A DNA stretch of 64,000 bases from Mycobacterium sp. ELW1. GTDB lineage: Bacteria; Actinomycetota; Actinomycetes; Mycobacteriales; Mycobacteriaceae. The position numbers were made by a program, and so were the translations under genes. The stretch spans positions 3,224,001 to 3,288,000 of the forward strand of contig NZ_CP032155.1 of NCBI RefSeq assembly GCF_008329905.1, read 5' to 3'. Position 1 is the first letter of the stretch; every line of letters begins with the position of its first letter. Below are positions 46,269 to 53,623 of the stretch, one piece after another. Below the pieces are notes generated by a model. It searched no databases, was not told the DNA's origin, and worked only from the letters and a program-made list of their open reading frames with translations.

Positions 46269-46840
46269 ATCCGGTAGCTCGGGAATCAACGCGACGCCGG
46301 TTGACCGCCAAGCAGGCCGCTACGGTGGACCGCTTGGGCCGGGCCGCGGTCGAGGTGCTGAGCCGAGAAGGTTTCTCCGGGCTGACAATTCGGATGGTCG
46401 CTGCTGAAGCCGGGGTCGGCGCGGCCACCGCCTACACGTACTTCTCGTCGAAAGAGCACCTGGTCGCCGAGGTGTTCTGGCGCCGACTGGCCTCGACACC
46501 GGCACCGCCGGACGACTCGCCGGACCCCGTCGACCGCGTGGTCGGTGTGCTTCGGCATATCGCGCTGCTGGTGGCCGACGAGCCGGAATTGGCCGGCGCG
46601 GTCACCACCGCGCTGCTCGGCAAGGATCCCGACGTCGAGCATCTGCGCTTCCGGATCGGCCGCGAAATACACCAGCGGTTGTGCACCGCCCTTGGGCCAC
46701 AGGGTGATTCGGATGCCGATGTCATCGAGTCGCTCGAGCAGCTCTACGCAGGCGCGCTGGTGCGAGCCGGCATGGGGTACGCGTCCTACACCGAGATCGC
46801 CAGCCGGCTCGAGGCGTCCGCCCGCTTGCTGCTGACCTGA
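46262..46840 (+). CDS. TetR family transcriptional regulator of the glycosyltransferase/methyltransferase cluster
   Basis: 192 residues. The HTH is at about 23-65 (VLSREGFSGLTIRMVAAEAGVGAATAYTYFSSKEHLV). The C-terminal part is a TetR ligand domain. GTG 46262 is chosen because it begins the conserved region after a short basic arm (VSDPVARESTRRRL); a start at 46202 would add a segment not typical of the family and would cross the operator. No ribosome binding site is visible, which fits leaderless translation. The predicted operator overlaps the start and has a near-identical copy in front of the glycosyltransferase operon. Confidence 0.88.
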   Translation: MSDPVARESTRRRLTAKQAATVDRLGRAAVEVLSREGFSGLTIRMVAAEAGVGAATAYTYFSSKEHLVAEVFWRRLASTPAPPDDSPDPVDRVVGVLRHIALLVADEPELAGAVTTALLGKDPDVEHLRFRIGREIHQRLCTALGPQGDSDADVIESLEQLYAGALVRAGMGYASYTEIASRLEASARLLLT

Positions 46841-46876
46841 GGTTTCAACCGGCGAGTGCCCGGGCACGACCACCCC

Positions 46877-47377
46877 ATGGATGTCGACCATCCTGAGTCC
46901 GACCAGCCATGGAACGCCGCGGCCCGATCCGAGACGGAGGCCGAGCGGCTGGACCGCAACTGGTCCAACCTGCTTCAGGAGCTCCGCGTCACCCAAACCG
47001 GCGTCCAGTTGCTCACCGGTTTCTTGCTGACGCTGCCCTTCCAGAACCGGTTCACCACGGTGAGCACCGACTTGCGTGTCGTGTACCTGGCGACCGTGAT
47101 CTGCTCGCTGGCCGCGACGGTCCTGCTGGTGGCGCCGGTCGGCATGCACCGGATGTTGTTCCGCCGCCATAAGCTGCGTCCTCTGGTGGCGACCGCGCAT
47201 CGTTTCGCGTTCTGCGGGCTCCTGCTGCTGGGCACCGCGCTGACCGGGGTGGCGATCGTCGTGTTCGGCACGGTGCTGGGTGAGGGTGCCGGAGTGCTCG
47301 CCGGCATCGTGACCGCTGTGGTGATGTTGGTGGCCTGGGTGGCGTTCCCGCTGTGGATGCGCCGCCTCGACGGGTGA
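46877..47377 (+). CDS. DUF6328-like membrane protein
   Basis: 166 residues from ATG 46877 (GTG 46856 is possible). An acidic N-terminus and a Lys/Arg-poor segment (NLLQELRVTQTGVQLLTGFLLTLPFQ) lead into four membrane helices. The opening block ELRVTQTGVQLLTGFLL and RVVYLATVICS are typical of the small actinobacterial DUF6328 family, sometimes called sodium/proton antiporter-like. No function is known. Confidence 0.7.
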   Translation: MDVDHPESDQPWNAAARSETEAERLDRNWSNLLQELRVTQTGVQLLTGFLLTLPFQNRFTTVSTDLRVVYLATVICSLAATVLLVAPVGMHRMLFRRHKLRPLVATAHRFAFCGLLLLGTALTGVAIVVFGTVLGEGAGVLAGIVTAVVMLVAWVAFPLWMRRLDG

Positions 47378-47420
47378 GCCCCCGGGTTTGACCGGCGGGC
47401 CGGTTGGGAACACCCGCGCC

Positions 47421-48338
47421 ATGTTGATTCGCAGAGTTGCCCGGCCAATGTTGGCAGCGGTGTTCATCGGTCAAGGATTCGAAGCGCTGAAAAGCCCGAA
47501 ACCGGCCGCCGAAGCGGCCCGCCCGGCGCTCGAAGGTTTGCAGAAGCTGCCCGAGTCGGTCAGCGCCAACGTGCCGAACGATCCGGAGACGCTCGCGAGG
47601 ATCACCGCGGCCGTTCAGATCGGCGGCGGGCTGCTGCTCGCCTCGGGTCGCCTGCCCCGAGTGGCCTCAGCGGCCTTGGCGGCCACCGTGATTCCGGCCA
47701 ACCTCGGCGCGCACATGTTCTGGGATGAGCCCGACCAACAGCTCAAGGCCGAGAAGCGCCGCGCGTTCCTGACCGATATGAGCTTGCTCGGCGGTTTGAT
47801 CATCGCGTCGGCCGACACCGCCGGGAAGCCGTCGCTGGGCTGGCGTGGACGCCGCGCGGCCCGCAAGGTCAGCGAGGCCGTCTCGGGCAGCCTGCCCGGC
47901 TCGAGCCACGGCCTGCTGGACAGCGACCTGCTGGACCGGGTCGGCCCCAAGGTCGGCCACGGCCTGCAGGTCGGCGCCGAGCGTGGTCGTGAGCTGGCCC
48001 TGAATGCCGGCGAGCGCGCTGCTCCGCTGTTGGAGACGGCACGCAAGCGTGGCGTCGAATTCGCCGAAATCGCCCGCGAGCGAGGAGCTGAGCTGGCCGA
48101 CATCGCCAGCGAGCGAGGAGCCGAGTTGGCCGACGTCGCCCGCAAGCGCGGCGCCGATTTCGCCGACGTGGCCAGCGAGCGCGGCGCGGAGCTTGCTGAT
48201 GTCGCCCGCAAGCGCGGCGCCGATTTCGTCGACGTCGCCAGGGATCAGGGTGGCGAACTCGTCGACACCACGCGCGCGCGAGCACGCAAGGCCAACAAGA
48301 AAGCCAAGAAGGAAGCCAAGAAGCTGGCCAAGCGCTGA
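47421..48338 (+). CDS. DoxX family membrane protein with seven 11-residue C-terminal repeats
   Basis: 305 residues. The first ~140 are DoxX-like: MLIRRVARPMLAAVFIGQGF, AAVQIGGGLLLASG, and ANLGAHMFWDEPDQ with the next helices. From residue 210 there are seven 11-residue units of the RGAELADVARK type, each 33 bp (48048-48278), and then a Lys-rich end (KANKKAKKEAKKLAKR). The repeats would form an amphipathic coiled rod of alternating charge, joined to a basic tail that could bind nucleic acid, membrane or cell wall polymer. No function is established for the tail. Confidence 0.82.
   Translation: MLIRRVARPMLAAVFIGQGFEALKSPKPAAEAARPALEGLQKLPESVSANVPNDPETLARITAAVQIGGGLLLASGRLPRVASAALAATVIPANLGAHMFWDEPDQQLKAEKRRAFLTDMSLLGGLIIASADTAGKPSLGWRGRRAARKVSEAVSGSLPGSSHGLLDSDLLDRVGPKVGHGLQVGAERGRELALNAGERAAPLLETARKRGVEFAEIARERGAELADIASERGAELADVARKRGADFADVASERGAELADVARKRGADFVDVARDQGGELVDTTRARARKANKKAKKEAKKLAKR
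48048..48278 (+). repeat. Seven 33-bp tandem repeats in the DoxX-like gene
   Basis: Units at 48048, 48081, 48114, 48147, 48180, 48213 and 48246, each 33 bp. Units alternate between two closely similar types (RGAELAD and RGADFAD), so the longer period is 66 bp. The later copies differ by a few bases, and the seventh is degenerate (QGGELVDTTRA). Confidence 0.85.
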
Positions 48339-48374
48339 GCCATTCGGATCACGGCGCGCGTAGCCCCTGCTGTA

Positions 48375-48402
48375 TCCGGCCCGGAGGGTAGATTGGGCCG
48401 GA
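48375..48402. promoter_or_regulatory. 8-bp perfect inverted repeat upstream of the RDD gene
   Basis: TCCGGCCC (48375-48382) and GGGCCGGA (48395-48402) with a 12-bp loop containing TAGATT, which could itself be a -10 box. It sits 25 bp before ATG 48428. It could be a strong RNA hairpin acting as a DoxX-gene terminator (no T-run) or a DNA operator over the RDD promoter. Confidence 0.4.
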
Positions 48403-48427
48403 CTGATTTCAGCGGGAGGAGCGAGCA

Positions 48428-49060
48428 ATGACCACCGGTGACAACGACCCGAACGCGTACGGTCCGCCCGGGGGCTATCCCCCGCCTCCACCGACGGGTC
48501 AGCCGGGGAGTTATCCCCCGCCTCCGTCGGGATATCCCCCGCCGCCGCCCGGCTATCCGGGTGGGTACGCCCCGCCGCCGCAGAGTCCTTACGGCCAGCC
48601 GAGTTACGGCGGCGGTTTTCCGCCGCCGGTGCCTGCCGGTGGCCAGCCGGGCGGGCTGGGCATTCGGTTCGCTGCGCGTCTGATCGACGGCATCATCGTC
48701 GGGATCGTGTCGTTCGTGCTCGCGTTGCTGTTCGATGCGACCAGCAACATCCTTGTGACAGGGCTGTTTTCGGGCGTGTTGACGTTTGCGTACTTCGTGG
48801 TCTTCGAGGTCACTCAGGGCTGGACTCCGGCCAAGAAGATCCTGGGCTTGAGCGTGCACGGTCCCGGGGGCGCACCCAAGCCGAATGCCCAGCAGTCGGC
48901 GATCCGCAACTCGTTCACGTTGCTGTCGGTGATCCCCTACATCGGCGGCCTGCTCGCCGTCATCGCCTACATCGTGATCGCGGTGACGATCAACGGCAGC
49001 CCGACCAAGCAGGGCAAGCACGACGAACTCGCCGGCGGAACCCAGGTGGTCAAGGGCTGA
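48428..49060 (+). CDS. RDD family membrane protein with proline-rich N-terminus
   Basis: 210 residues. The first ~75 are Pro/Gly/Tyr-rich repeats (GYPPPPP and SYPPPP-type units), a disordered tail common in mycobacterial RDD proteins. The RDD domain follows: GIRFAARLIDGIIVGIVSFV (the Arg-Asp pair), FEVTQGWTPAKKILGLSV, then RNSFTLLSVIPYIGG. Three membrane helices. GGGAGGAG precedes the ATG. The function of RDD proteins is mostly unknown; some act in ion exchange. Confidence 0.88.
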   Translation: MTTGDNDPNAYGPPGGYPPPPPTGQPGSYPPPPSGYPPPPPGYPGGYAPPPQSPYGQPSYGGGFPPPVPAGGQPGGLGIRFAARLIDGIIVGIVSFVLALLFDATSNILVTGLFSGVLTFAYFVVFEVTQGWTPAKKILGLSVHGPGGAPKPNAQQSAIRNSFTLLSVIPYIGGLLAVIAYIVIAVTINGSPTKQGKHDELAGGTQVVKG

Positions 49061-49069
49061 CCGCGGCGG

Positions 49070-50506
49070 TCAGATCACCAGACCGAGCAGCAGGACGACG
49101 ATCAGGCCGGTCACTGACAGCACCGTCTCCATCAGTGACCAGGTCTTGATCGTCTGACCCACGGTGATCCGGAAGTACTGGTTGACCAACCAGAATCCGG
49201 CGTCGTTCACGTGCGAGAAGAACAGCGAGCCGGCCCCGACGGCCAGCACGACCAGCGACACCTGACCGCTGCCGAGCCCTTCCACCAGCTGCAGCACCAG
49301 CGCCGAGGCGGTGATGGTGGCGACCGTCGCGGAGCCGGTGGCCAGCCGGATCAGCACAGCCAGCACCCAGGCCAGCAGGATCACCGAGACATTGGCGGTC
49401 TTGGCCCAGTCGGCCAGGAGCGTGCCGATGCCGCTGTCGACGAGGACCTGTTTGAAACCCCCACCCGCGGCGACGATCAGGATGATGCCGGCCACCGGGG
49501 GCAGACCCGATTCGACGCACTTCATCACCTCGGACCGGCTCATCCCGGCGCCGCCACCCAGGGTGAAGATGCCGACGATCACCGCGATCAGCAGCGCGAC
49601 CAGCGGGGTACCCAGCACGTCGAAAGTGATTCGGAACCATTGGTTCTCGTCGTCGATGAAGATGTCGACCAGCGCCTTGCCGAGCATCAGTACGACGGGC
49701 AGCAGCACGCTGAACAGCGTCACCGCGAAGGACGGTCGGCGACTGCCGCGGTTCTCGTCGGGAATGACCTCGGCCTCCGGGCCGGCGGCGCGCAACGCGG
49801 CAGCACCCGAACCGAACGTGTCGGGCGCCTCCACCACAACCCAGCGCCCGGCCAACTTGCCGAACAACGGGCCGGCCACGATGATCGTCGGGATCGCCAC
49901 TGCCACACCGAGCGCCAGCGTCAGACCGAGGTCCGCGTGCAACAGGCTGATCGCGGTCAGCGGTCCCGGGTGCGGCGGCACGAAGCCGTGCATGGCCGAA
50001 AGGCCGGCCAGTGCCGGGATTCCCACGGTGATCAGAGACAGCTGAGAGCGTCGCGATACCAGGTAGATGACCGGCATCAGCAGGACCAGGCCGATCTCGA
50101 AGAACATCGGCAGGCCGATGATCGCGCCCACCAACGCCATCGCCCACGGCAGCGCGCGCGGCGAGGCACGCCCGACGATGGTGTCGACGATTTCGTCCGC
50201 GCCACCGGAGTCGGCCAGAAGTTTGGCGAACATCGCACCCAGCGCGATCAGGATGCCGACACCCGCGGCGGTGGAACCGAAGCCGTCGCTGAAGGACTTC
50301 AGCACCTTCTCCAGGTTCTCCCCGGCGACGATGCCGACGGTCAACGCACCGAATATCAAGGACAGGAACGGGTGCAGGTGCAGCACGGTGATGAGCACGA
50401 CGATCACCGCGATACCGGCGAGGAAGGCCAGTATGAGCTGCCAGCCGGGCGCGACCGGTGTCGCCAGTTTGGGCGCTTCGGCCAGGAGGATGGCGTGGGT
50501 GTTCAT
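49070..50506 (-). CDS. Gluconate:H+ symporter, GntP family
   Basis: 478 residues, about 12-14 membrane segments. Blocks typical of GntP are HLHPFLSLIFGALTVGIVAGENLEKVLKSFSDGFGSTAAGVGILIALGAMFAKLLADSGGADEI cut by Gly-rich turns, GLPMFFEIGLVLLMPVIY, and GFVPPHPGPLTAISLL. The ATG at 50506 is chosen because AAGGAAA lies 9 bp upstream; GTG 50515 overlaps the gntK stop. Expected to import gluconate with the kinase as partner. Confidence 0.9.
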   Translation of the reverse strand: MNTHAILLAEAPKLATPVAPGWQLILAFLAGIAVIVVLITVLHLHPFLSLIFGALTVGIVAGENLEKVLKSFSDGFGSTAAGVGILIALGAMFAKLLADSGGADEIVDTIVGRASPRALPWAMALVGAIIGLPMFFEIGLVLLMPVIYLVSRRSQLSLITVGIPALAGLSAMHGFVPPHPGPLTAISLLHADLGLTLALGVAVAIPTIIVAGPLFGKLAGRWVVVEAPDTFGSGAAALRAAGPEAEVIPDENRGSRRPSFAVTLFSVLLPVVLMLGKALVDIFIDDENQWFRITFDVLGTPLVALLIAVIVGIFTLGGGAGMSRSEVMKCVESGLPPVAGIILIVAAGGGFKQVLVDSGIGTLLADWAKTANVSVILLAWVLAVLIRLATGSATVATITASALVLQLVEGLGSGQVSLVVLAVGAGSLFFSHVNDAGFWLVNQYFRITVGQTIKTWSLMETVLSVTGLIVVLLLGLVI

Positions 50507-50511
50507 CGGCG

Positions 50512-51006
50512 TCACTTTCCTTCAGCGCGGGATACGTAGTTGTCGACGATCGAGTCGATGCTCTGATCGACGTCGATGCTGATGCCGTCTTCATCGGCAT
50601 CGAGGGGTTCGAGCGTGTCGAATTGCGATGCCAGCAGGCTCGCCGGCATGAAATGGCCTGGCCTGCTTGCCTGTCGGCGGGCGATGACCTCCGTGGTTCC
50701 GCTCAAGTGCAGGAACTTCAGGTCGGCGCAGTGTCGTCGGAGCTGATCGCGGTACGCGCGCTTGAGCGCCGAGCAGCTCATCACACCGCCGCGGGGGTGC
50801 TCGGCCAGCCACACCCCGATCGCCTCGAGCCACGGGTAGCGGTCCTCGTCGTCGAGAGCGTGGCCTGCGGTCATCTTGGCGATGTTGGCCGGTGGGTGGA
50901 AGTCGTCTGCGTCGGCGAAAGGCACCCGTAGCCGCTGCGCCAAGGCCGCGCCAACGGTGGATTTCCCCGAACCGGACACTCCCATGACGACGATGGGTGA
51001 GGTCAT
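50512..51006 (-). CDS. gntK: Gluconokinase
   Basis: 164 residues. The P-loop is GVSGSGKST at the N-terminus, then ADADDFHPPANIAKMTAGHALDDEDRYPWL, which contains the gluconate-binding part, and SCSALKRAYRDQLR. Phosphorylates gluconate to 6-phosphogluconate, entering the pentose phosphate pathway. ATG 51006 is preferred to upstream start codons at 51033 and 51045, which precede the conserved region. Upstream of gntP with a very short gap, so one transcript; divergent from the FCD regulator. Confidence 0.92.
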   Translation of the reverse strand: MTSPIVVMGVSGSGKSTVGAALAQRLRVPFADADDFHPPANIAKMTAGHALDDEDRYPWLEAIGVWLAEHPRGGVMSCSALKRAYRDQLRRHCADLKFLHLSGTTEVIARRQASRPGHFMPASLLASQFDTLEPLDADEDGISIDVDQSIDSIVDNYVSRAEGK

Positions 51007-51054
51007 GCCTGCGTCTACCCTGCTGTTCGGCATGTCACACAGCATTCATCAATA

Positions 51055-51131
51055 GTCATACCTTTGCAATACCAAATCGTGATGAATCTGTTTTTACCTG
51101 GCTGTGCTCCATGTATGACAACATGTATGAG
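51055..51131. promoter_or_regulatory. GTATGA-type half-sites in the gntK / FCD-regulator divergent promoter
   Basis: The 124-bp divergent region has GTATGAC (51113-51119) and GTATGAG (51125-51131), in an ATGTATGA direct repeat with a 12-bp period, plus an inverted GTCATAC (51055-51061). FCD-type GntR regulators bind short repeated sites in such regions. Low to moderate confidence. Confidence 0.35.
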
Positions 51132-51853
51132 TGGGTTCCGAGCCAATCGTCAGCGAGCTGCACAGCAGCGTGCTGACCGCGCTCGGCGAAGCGATCGTCT
51201 CCGGCCAGTACCAGCCCGGGCATGTGCTCACCCTCGACGGCGTCAGCGCCGACCACGGGGTCTCCCGCTCGGTGGCGCGCGAGGCCATCCGGGTCCTGGA
51301 GTCCATGCGGATGGTCGCGCCACGCCGCCGGGTCGGCATCACCATCCAGCCGTCGAGCAAGTGGAACGTGTTCGACCCCAGGGTCATTCGCTGGCGGTTG
51401 GATGTCGGTGACCGTGCCGCACAGCTGATGTCGCTGTCGGAGTTGCGGCGTGGTTTCGAGCCTGCGGCTGCCGCATTGGCGGCGCGGCGCGCCGATCCCC
51501 ATCAGTGCCGGATCATGGCCGCCGCCGTGTCCGACATGGTGGTACACGGCCGCTCCGGCGACTTGGAGTCATATCTGCTGGCGGACAAGATTTTTCATCG
51601 CACATTGTTGGAGGCGAGCGGCAACGAGATGTTCCGGGCGCTCAACGATGTGGTCGCCGAGGTGCTCGGCGGACGAACACATCACGGCATGATGCCCGAT
51701 CGGCCCAACCCCGCCGCGATCGAACTGCACGACGAGGTCGCGCGCGCGATACGGATGCGCGACGAGGCGGCCGCCGAGCGCGCCATGCGGGCCATCATCG
51801 ACGAAGCCGCGACAGCACTGGCTGGTGATCTCTCGGCGCCGTCCGGGAATTAG
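51131..51853 (+). CDS. GntR family regulator with FCD ligand domain
   Basis: 240 residues. The winged helix is about residues 8-70 (LTLDGVSADHGVSRSVAREAIRVLESMRMV and RRRVGITIQP). The FCD domain follows from about 95 (LSELRRGFEPAAAALAARRA, then DKIFHRTLLEASGNEMF with metal-binding Asp/His positions, ELHDEVARAIRMRDEAAAERAM). It probably responds to gluconate or a phosphorylated derivative and represses the divergent gntK-gntP pair. GTG 51131 follows the repeat element directly, so it may be leaderless. Confidence 0.9.
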   Translation: MGSEPIVSELHSSVLTALGEAIVSGQYQPGHVLTLDGVSADHGVSRSVAREAIRVLESMRMVAPRRRVGITIQPSSKWNVFDPRVIRWRLDVGDRAAQLMSLSELRRGFEPAAAALAARRADPHQCRIMAAAVSDMVVHGRSGDLESYLLADKIFHRTLLEASGNEMFRALNDVVAEVLGGRTHHGMMPDRPNPAAIELHDEVARAIRMRDEAAAERAMRAIIDEAATALAGDLSAPSGN

Positions 51854-51862
51854 GTTGCGGGC

Positions 51863-52396
51863 CTAGGCCGCCGGCTGCACATGGAAGTACATCATCAGGC
51901 CCTCCACCTTGGTCACGGTCACCGTCTGCCGCGTTGTTTCGCCTGCGGCCGTCACGTCGCAGTGCGCCTCCGCACCGGTTTTGCCGTCCAGACCGCCGTC
52001 GCAGTCGGCTGAGTCGACCGTGGCCCCGGACGACTGCGACACCGTCTTGGCCACCAGCTTGTCGAGCTGTTCCTTCGATGCGGCAGGGACCATGCTGTAG
52101 CTGATGTTCTCACCGTCGATCTCCGTCGCGGTGACCACGAGGTCGAAGCTGTCGGAGCCGTTCAGCAGCACCTCGCAGCGGGTGGTCTTACCGACCTCGC
52201 CCCGCAGATTCTCGGCACAGGTCACGGTTTGCGGCTTCTCGCCCGCCTTCTGCAGCCGCTGGGTGATGTCTTTCTCGAGATCCGTTTTCGACACGGCAAG
52301 CCCACCGGTGCTGACGTCGAAGGAGCATCCGCTCAGCGCGGCTGCGGCGACACCCACGGCGGTGAGCCCGGCGCCGAGCGCCGTCGTGGCACGCAT
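51863..52396 (-). CDS. DUF4333 domain lipoprotein
   Basis: 177 residues. The signal peptide ends in a lipobox LSGC, which gives a lipid-anchored protein. Two similar ~70-residue units each carry a Cys pair (TCAENLRGEVGKTTRCEVLL and DCDGGLDGKTGAEAHCDVTA), the mark of DUF4333. GGAGG lies 5 bp before ATG 52396; a start 66 bp upstream would extend through the signal peptide with no homology. Function unknown; probably cell-envelope. Confidence 0.88.
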   Translation of the reverse strand: MRATTALGAGLTAVGVAAAALSGCSFDVSTGGLAVSKTDLEKDITQRLQKAGEKPQTVTCAENLRGEVGKTTRCEVLLNGSDSFDLVVTATEIDGENISYSMVPAASKEQLDKLVAKTVSQSSGATVDSADCDGGLDGKTGAEAHCDVTAAGETTRQTVTVTKVEGLMMYFHVQPAA

Positions 52397-52469
52397 CGTG
52401 ACCTCCAGCCGGCCGGCGGCGCGGACGGCCGCACGATGCAAGCAAGATATCAAGTGGTTCACTACATCT

Positions 52470-53357
52470 GTGACCAGAACACCAGCACTCGCGCGCCGCT
52501 TCTTCGACCGTTACGAGCCCGTACACGGCATCACATACTTCGCGCCAGGTGGGCGAAGTGCCTTCGACGCCATGGGATTCGTCGGGTTCTGGCGCGGCTA
52601 CTTCGCCGGCCGCTCGGCACCGCTGGGTCGGGTGCCGGTGGAGGTGGTGACCGCGACTTTCTACAACTTCTCCACCGAACGGGTGGCCAAGGCGATACCG
52701 GCGATCTGGGACATTGCCACCCCCGCGGAGGTGCTACAGGTCCGGCAGGACATCGCGGTCGCGACGCTGCAAGGCTACGGGCTCAGTGACGACACCCCGG
52801 GAGTGGCCGAAGCCGCCGAACTGGCCGGTCTGGCGGCACGACACGCACCGCTGGACGGCCGGCCGCTGTTCGCGGCGAATCGGGCGCTGCCCTGGCCGGA
52901 CGCCCCACTGGCAGCGCTGTGGCACGCCGCGACCCTGTTACGTGAGCACCGCGGGGACGGGCACATCGCCGCGCTGGTGAGCGAAGGCATCGGCGGTCGT
53001 GAATCCAACGTCTTCCATGTCGGCGCCGGCGCGGTGCCCGCTGATTTCATCAAACGCAGCCGCGACTACTCCGATGAGGAGTGGGACTCGTGCGTGGGGT
53101 CGCTCGCACAGCGCGGATTGCTGACGCCCGCAGGAGCTCTCACCGAAGCAGGCCGGGCGTTGAAGGACCACATCGAACTGCGCACCGATGCCCTGTCGCT
53201 GCCCGCGCTGGATGTCCTTGACGACGACTCCGTGGAGCGCTTGTTCCAGGCCCTCACGCCGATCACCCGGCAGGTCATCGCCGGCGGTGACCTGCCCGCG
53301 GCGACACCGATGGCGCTGCGCCGCGACGAACTCGACGACGGCAGCGCACACCTGTAG
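52470..53357 (+). CDS. SCO6745 family protein
   Basis: 295 residues starting at GTG 52470, with no Shine-Dalgarno and hence perhaps leaderless. It opens ALARRFFDRYEPVHGITYFAPGGR, with a conserved GFWRGYFAGRSAPLG block, and ends in a winged-helix-like part (WDSCVGSLAQRGLLTPAGALTEAGRALKDHIE). This family is common in actinobacteria and is sometimes placed with MarR-like folds. Function not known. Divergent from the DUF4333 gene with a 73-bp space. Confidence 0.8.
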   Translation: MTRTPALARRFFDRYEPVHGITYFAPGGRSAFDAMGFVGFWRGYFAGRSAPLGRVPVEVVTATFYNFSTERVAKAIPAIWDIATPAEVLQVRQDIAVATLQGYGLSDDTPGVAEAAELAGLAARHAPLDGRPLFAANRALPWPDAPLAALWHAATLLREHRGDGHIAALVSEGIGGRESNVFHVGAGAVPADFIKRSRDYSDEEWDSCVGSLAQRGLLTPAGALTEAGRALKDHIELRTDALSLPALDVLDDDSVERLFQALTPITRQVIAGGDLPAATPMALRRDELDDGSAHL

Positions 53358-53368
53358 GAAACCGCGCC

Positions 53369-53587
53369 TCAGCTCGACTTGCGATGCAGCGCTTCGGGTT
53401 TGTGCACGGCGTCGTTTCCGCTCTTGTCGCTGCGGACCCGATACTGGGGATCGGAGGCCGACGCGCGCACCGTACGCTTCGCAGCGGTGGTGTCGGAGGT
53501 GATCTTCTCCTCCACCGTCCCCTCGGCGGTGCTGCCGTGACTCTGCCAGGTGACTTTGTCACCCTTGTGGAATTCGTCCTTGCCCAT
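53369..53587 (-). CDS. DUF2945 (hypervirulence-associated TUDOR-like) small protein
   Basis: 72 residues: FHKGDKVTWQSHGSTAEGTVEEKI and YRVRSDKSGNDAVHKPEAL. The strand pattern and ending are those of the small DUF2945 beta-barrel proteins found in many soil bacteria. ATG 53587. It has charged residues but no catalytic motif. Converges on the SCO6745-family gene. Confidence 0.85.
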   Translation of the reverse strand: MGKDEFHKGDKVTWQSHGSTAEGTVEEKITSDTTAAKRTVRASASDPQYRVRSDKSGNDAVHKPEALHRKSS

Positions 53588-53623
53588 CCCTGCGCGTACC
53601 CGCGCACGGCCGGCGCTAACCGG

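Noticed and set aside
48048..48278. CRISPR-like or satellite array
   Set aside because: The repeats are in frame, contiguous without spacers and encode an 11-residue protein repeat.
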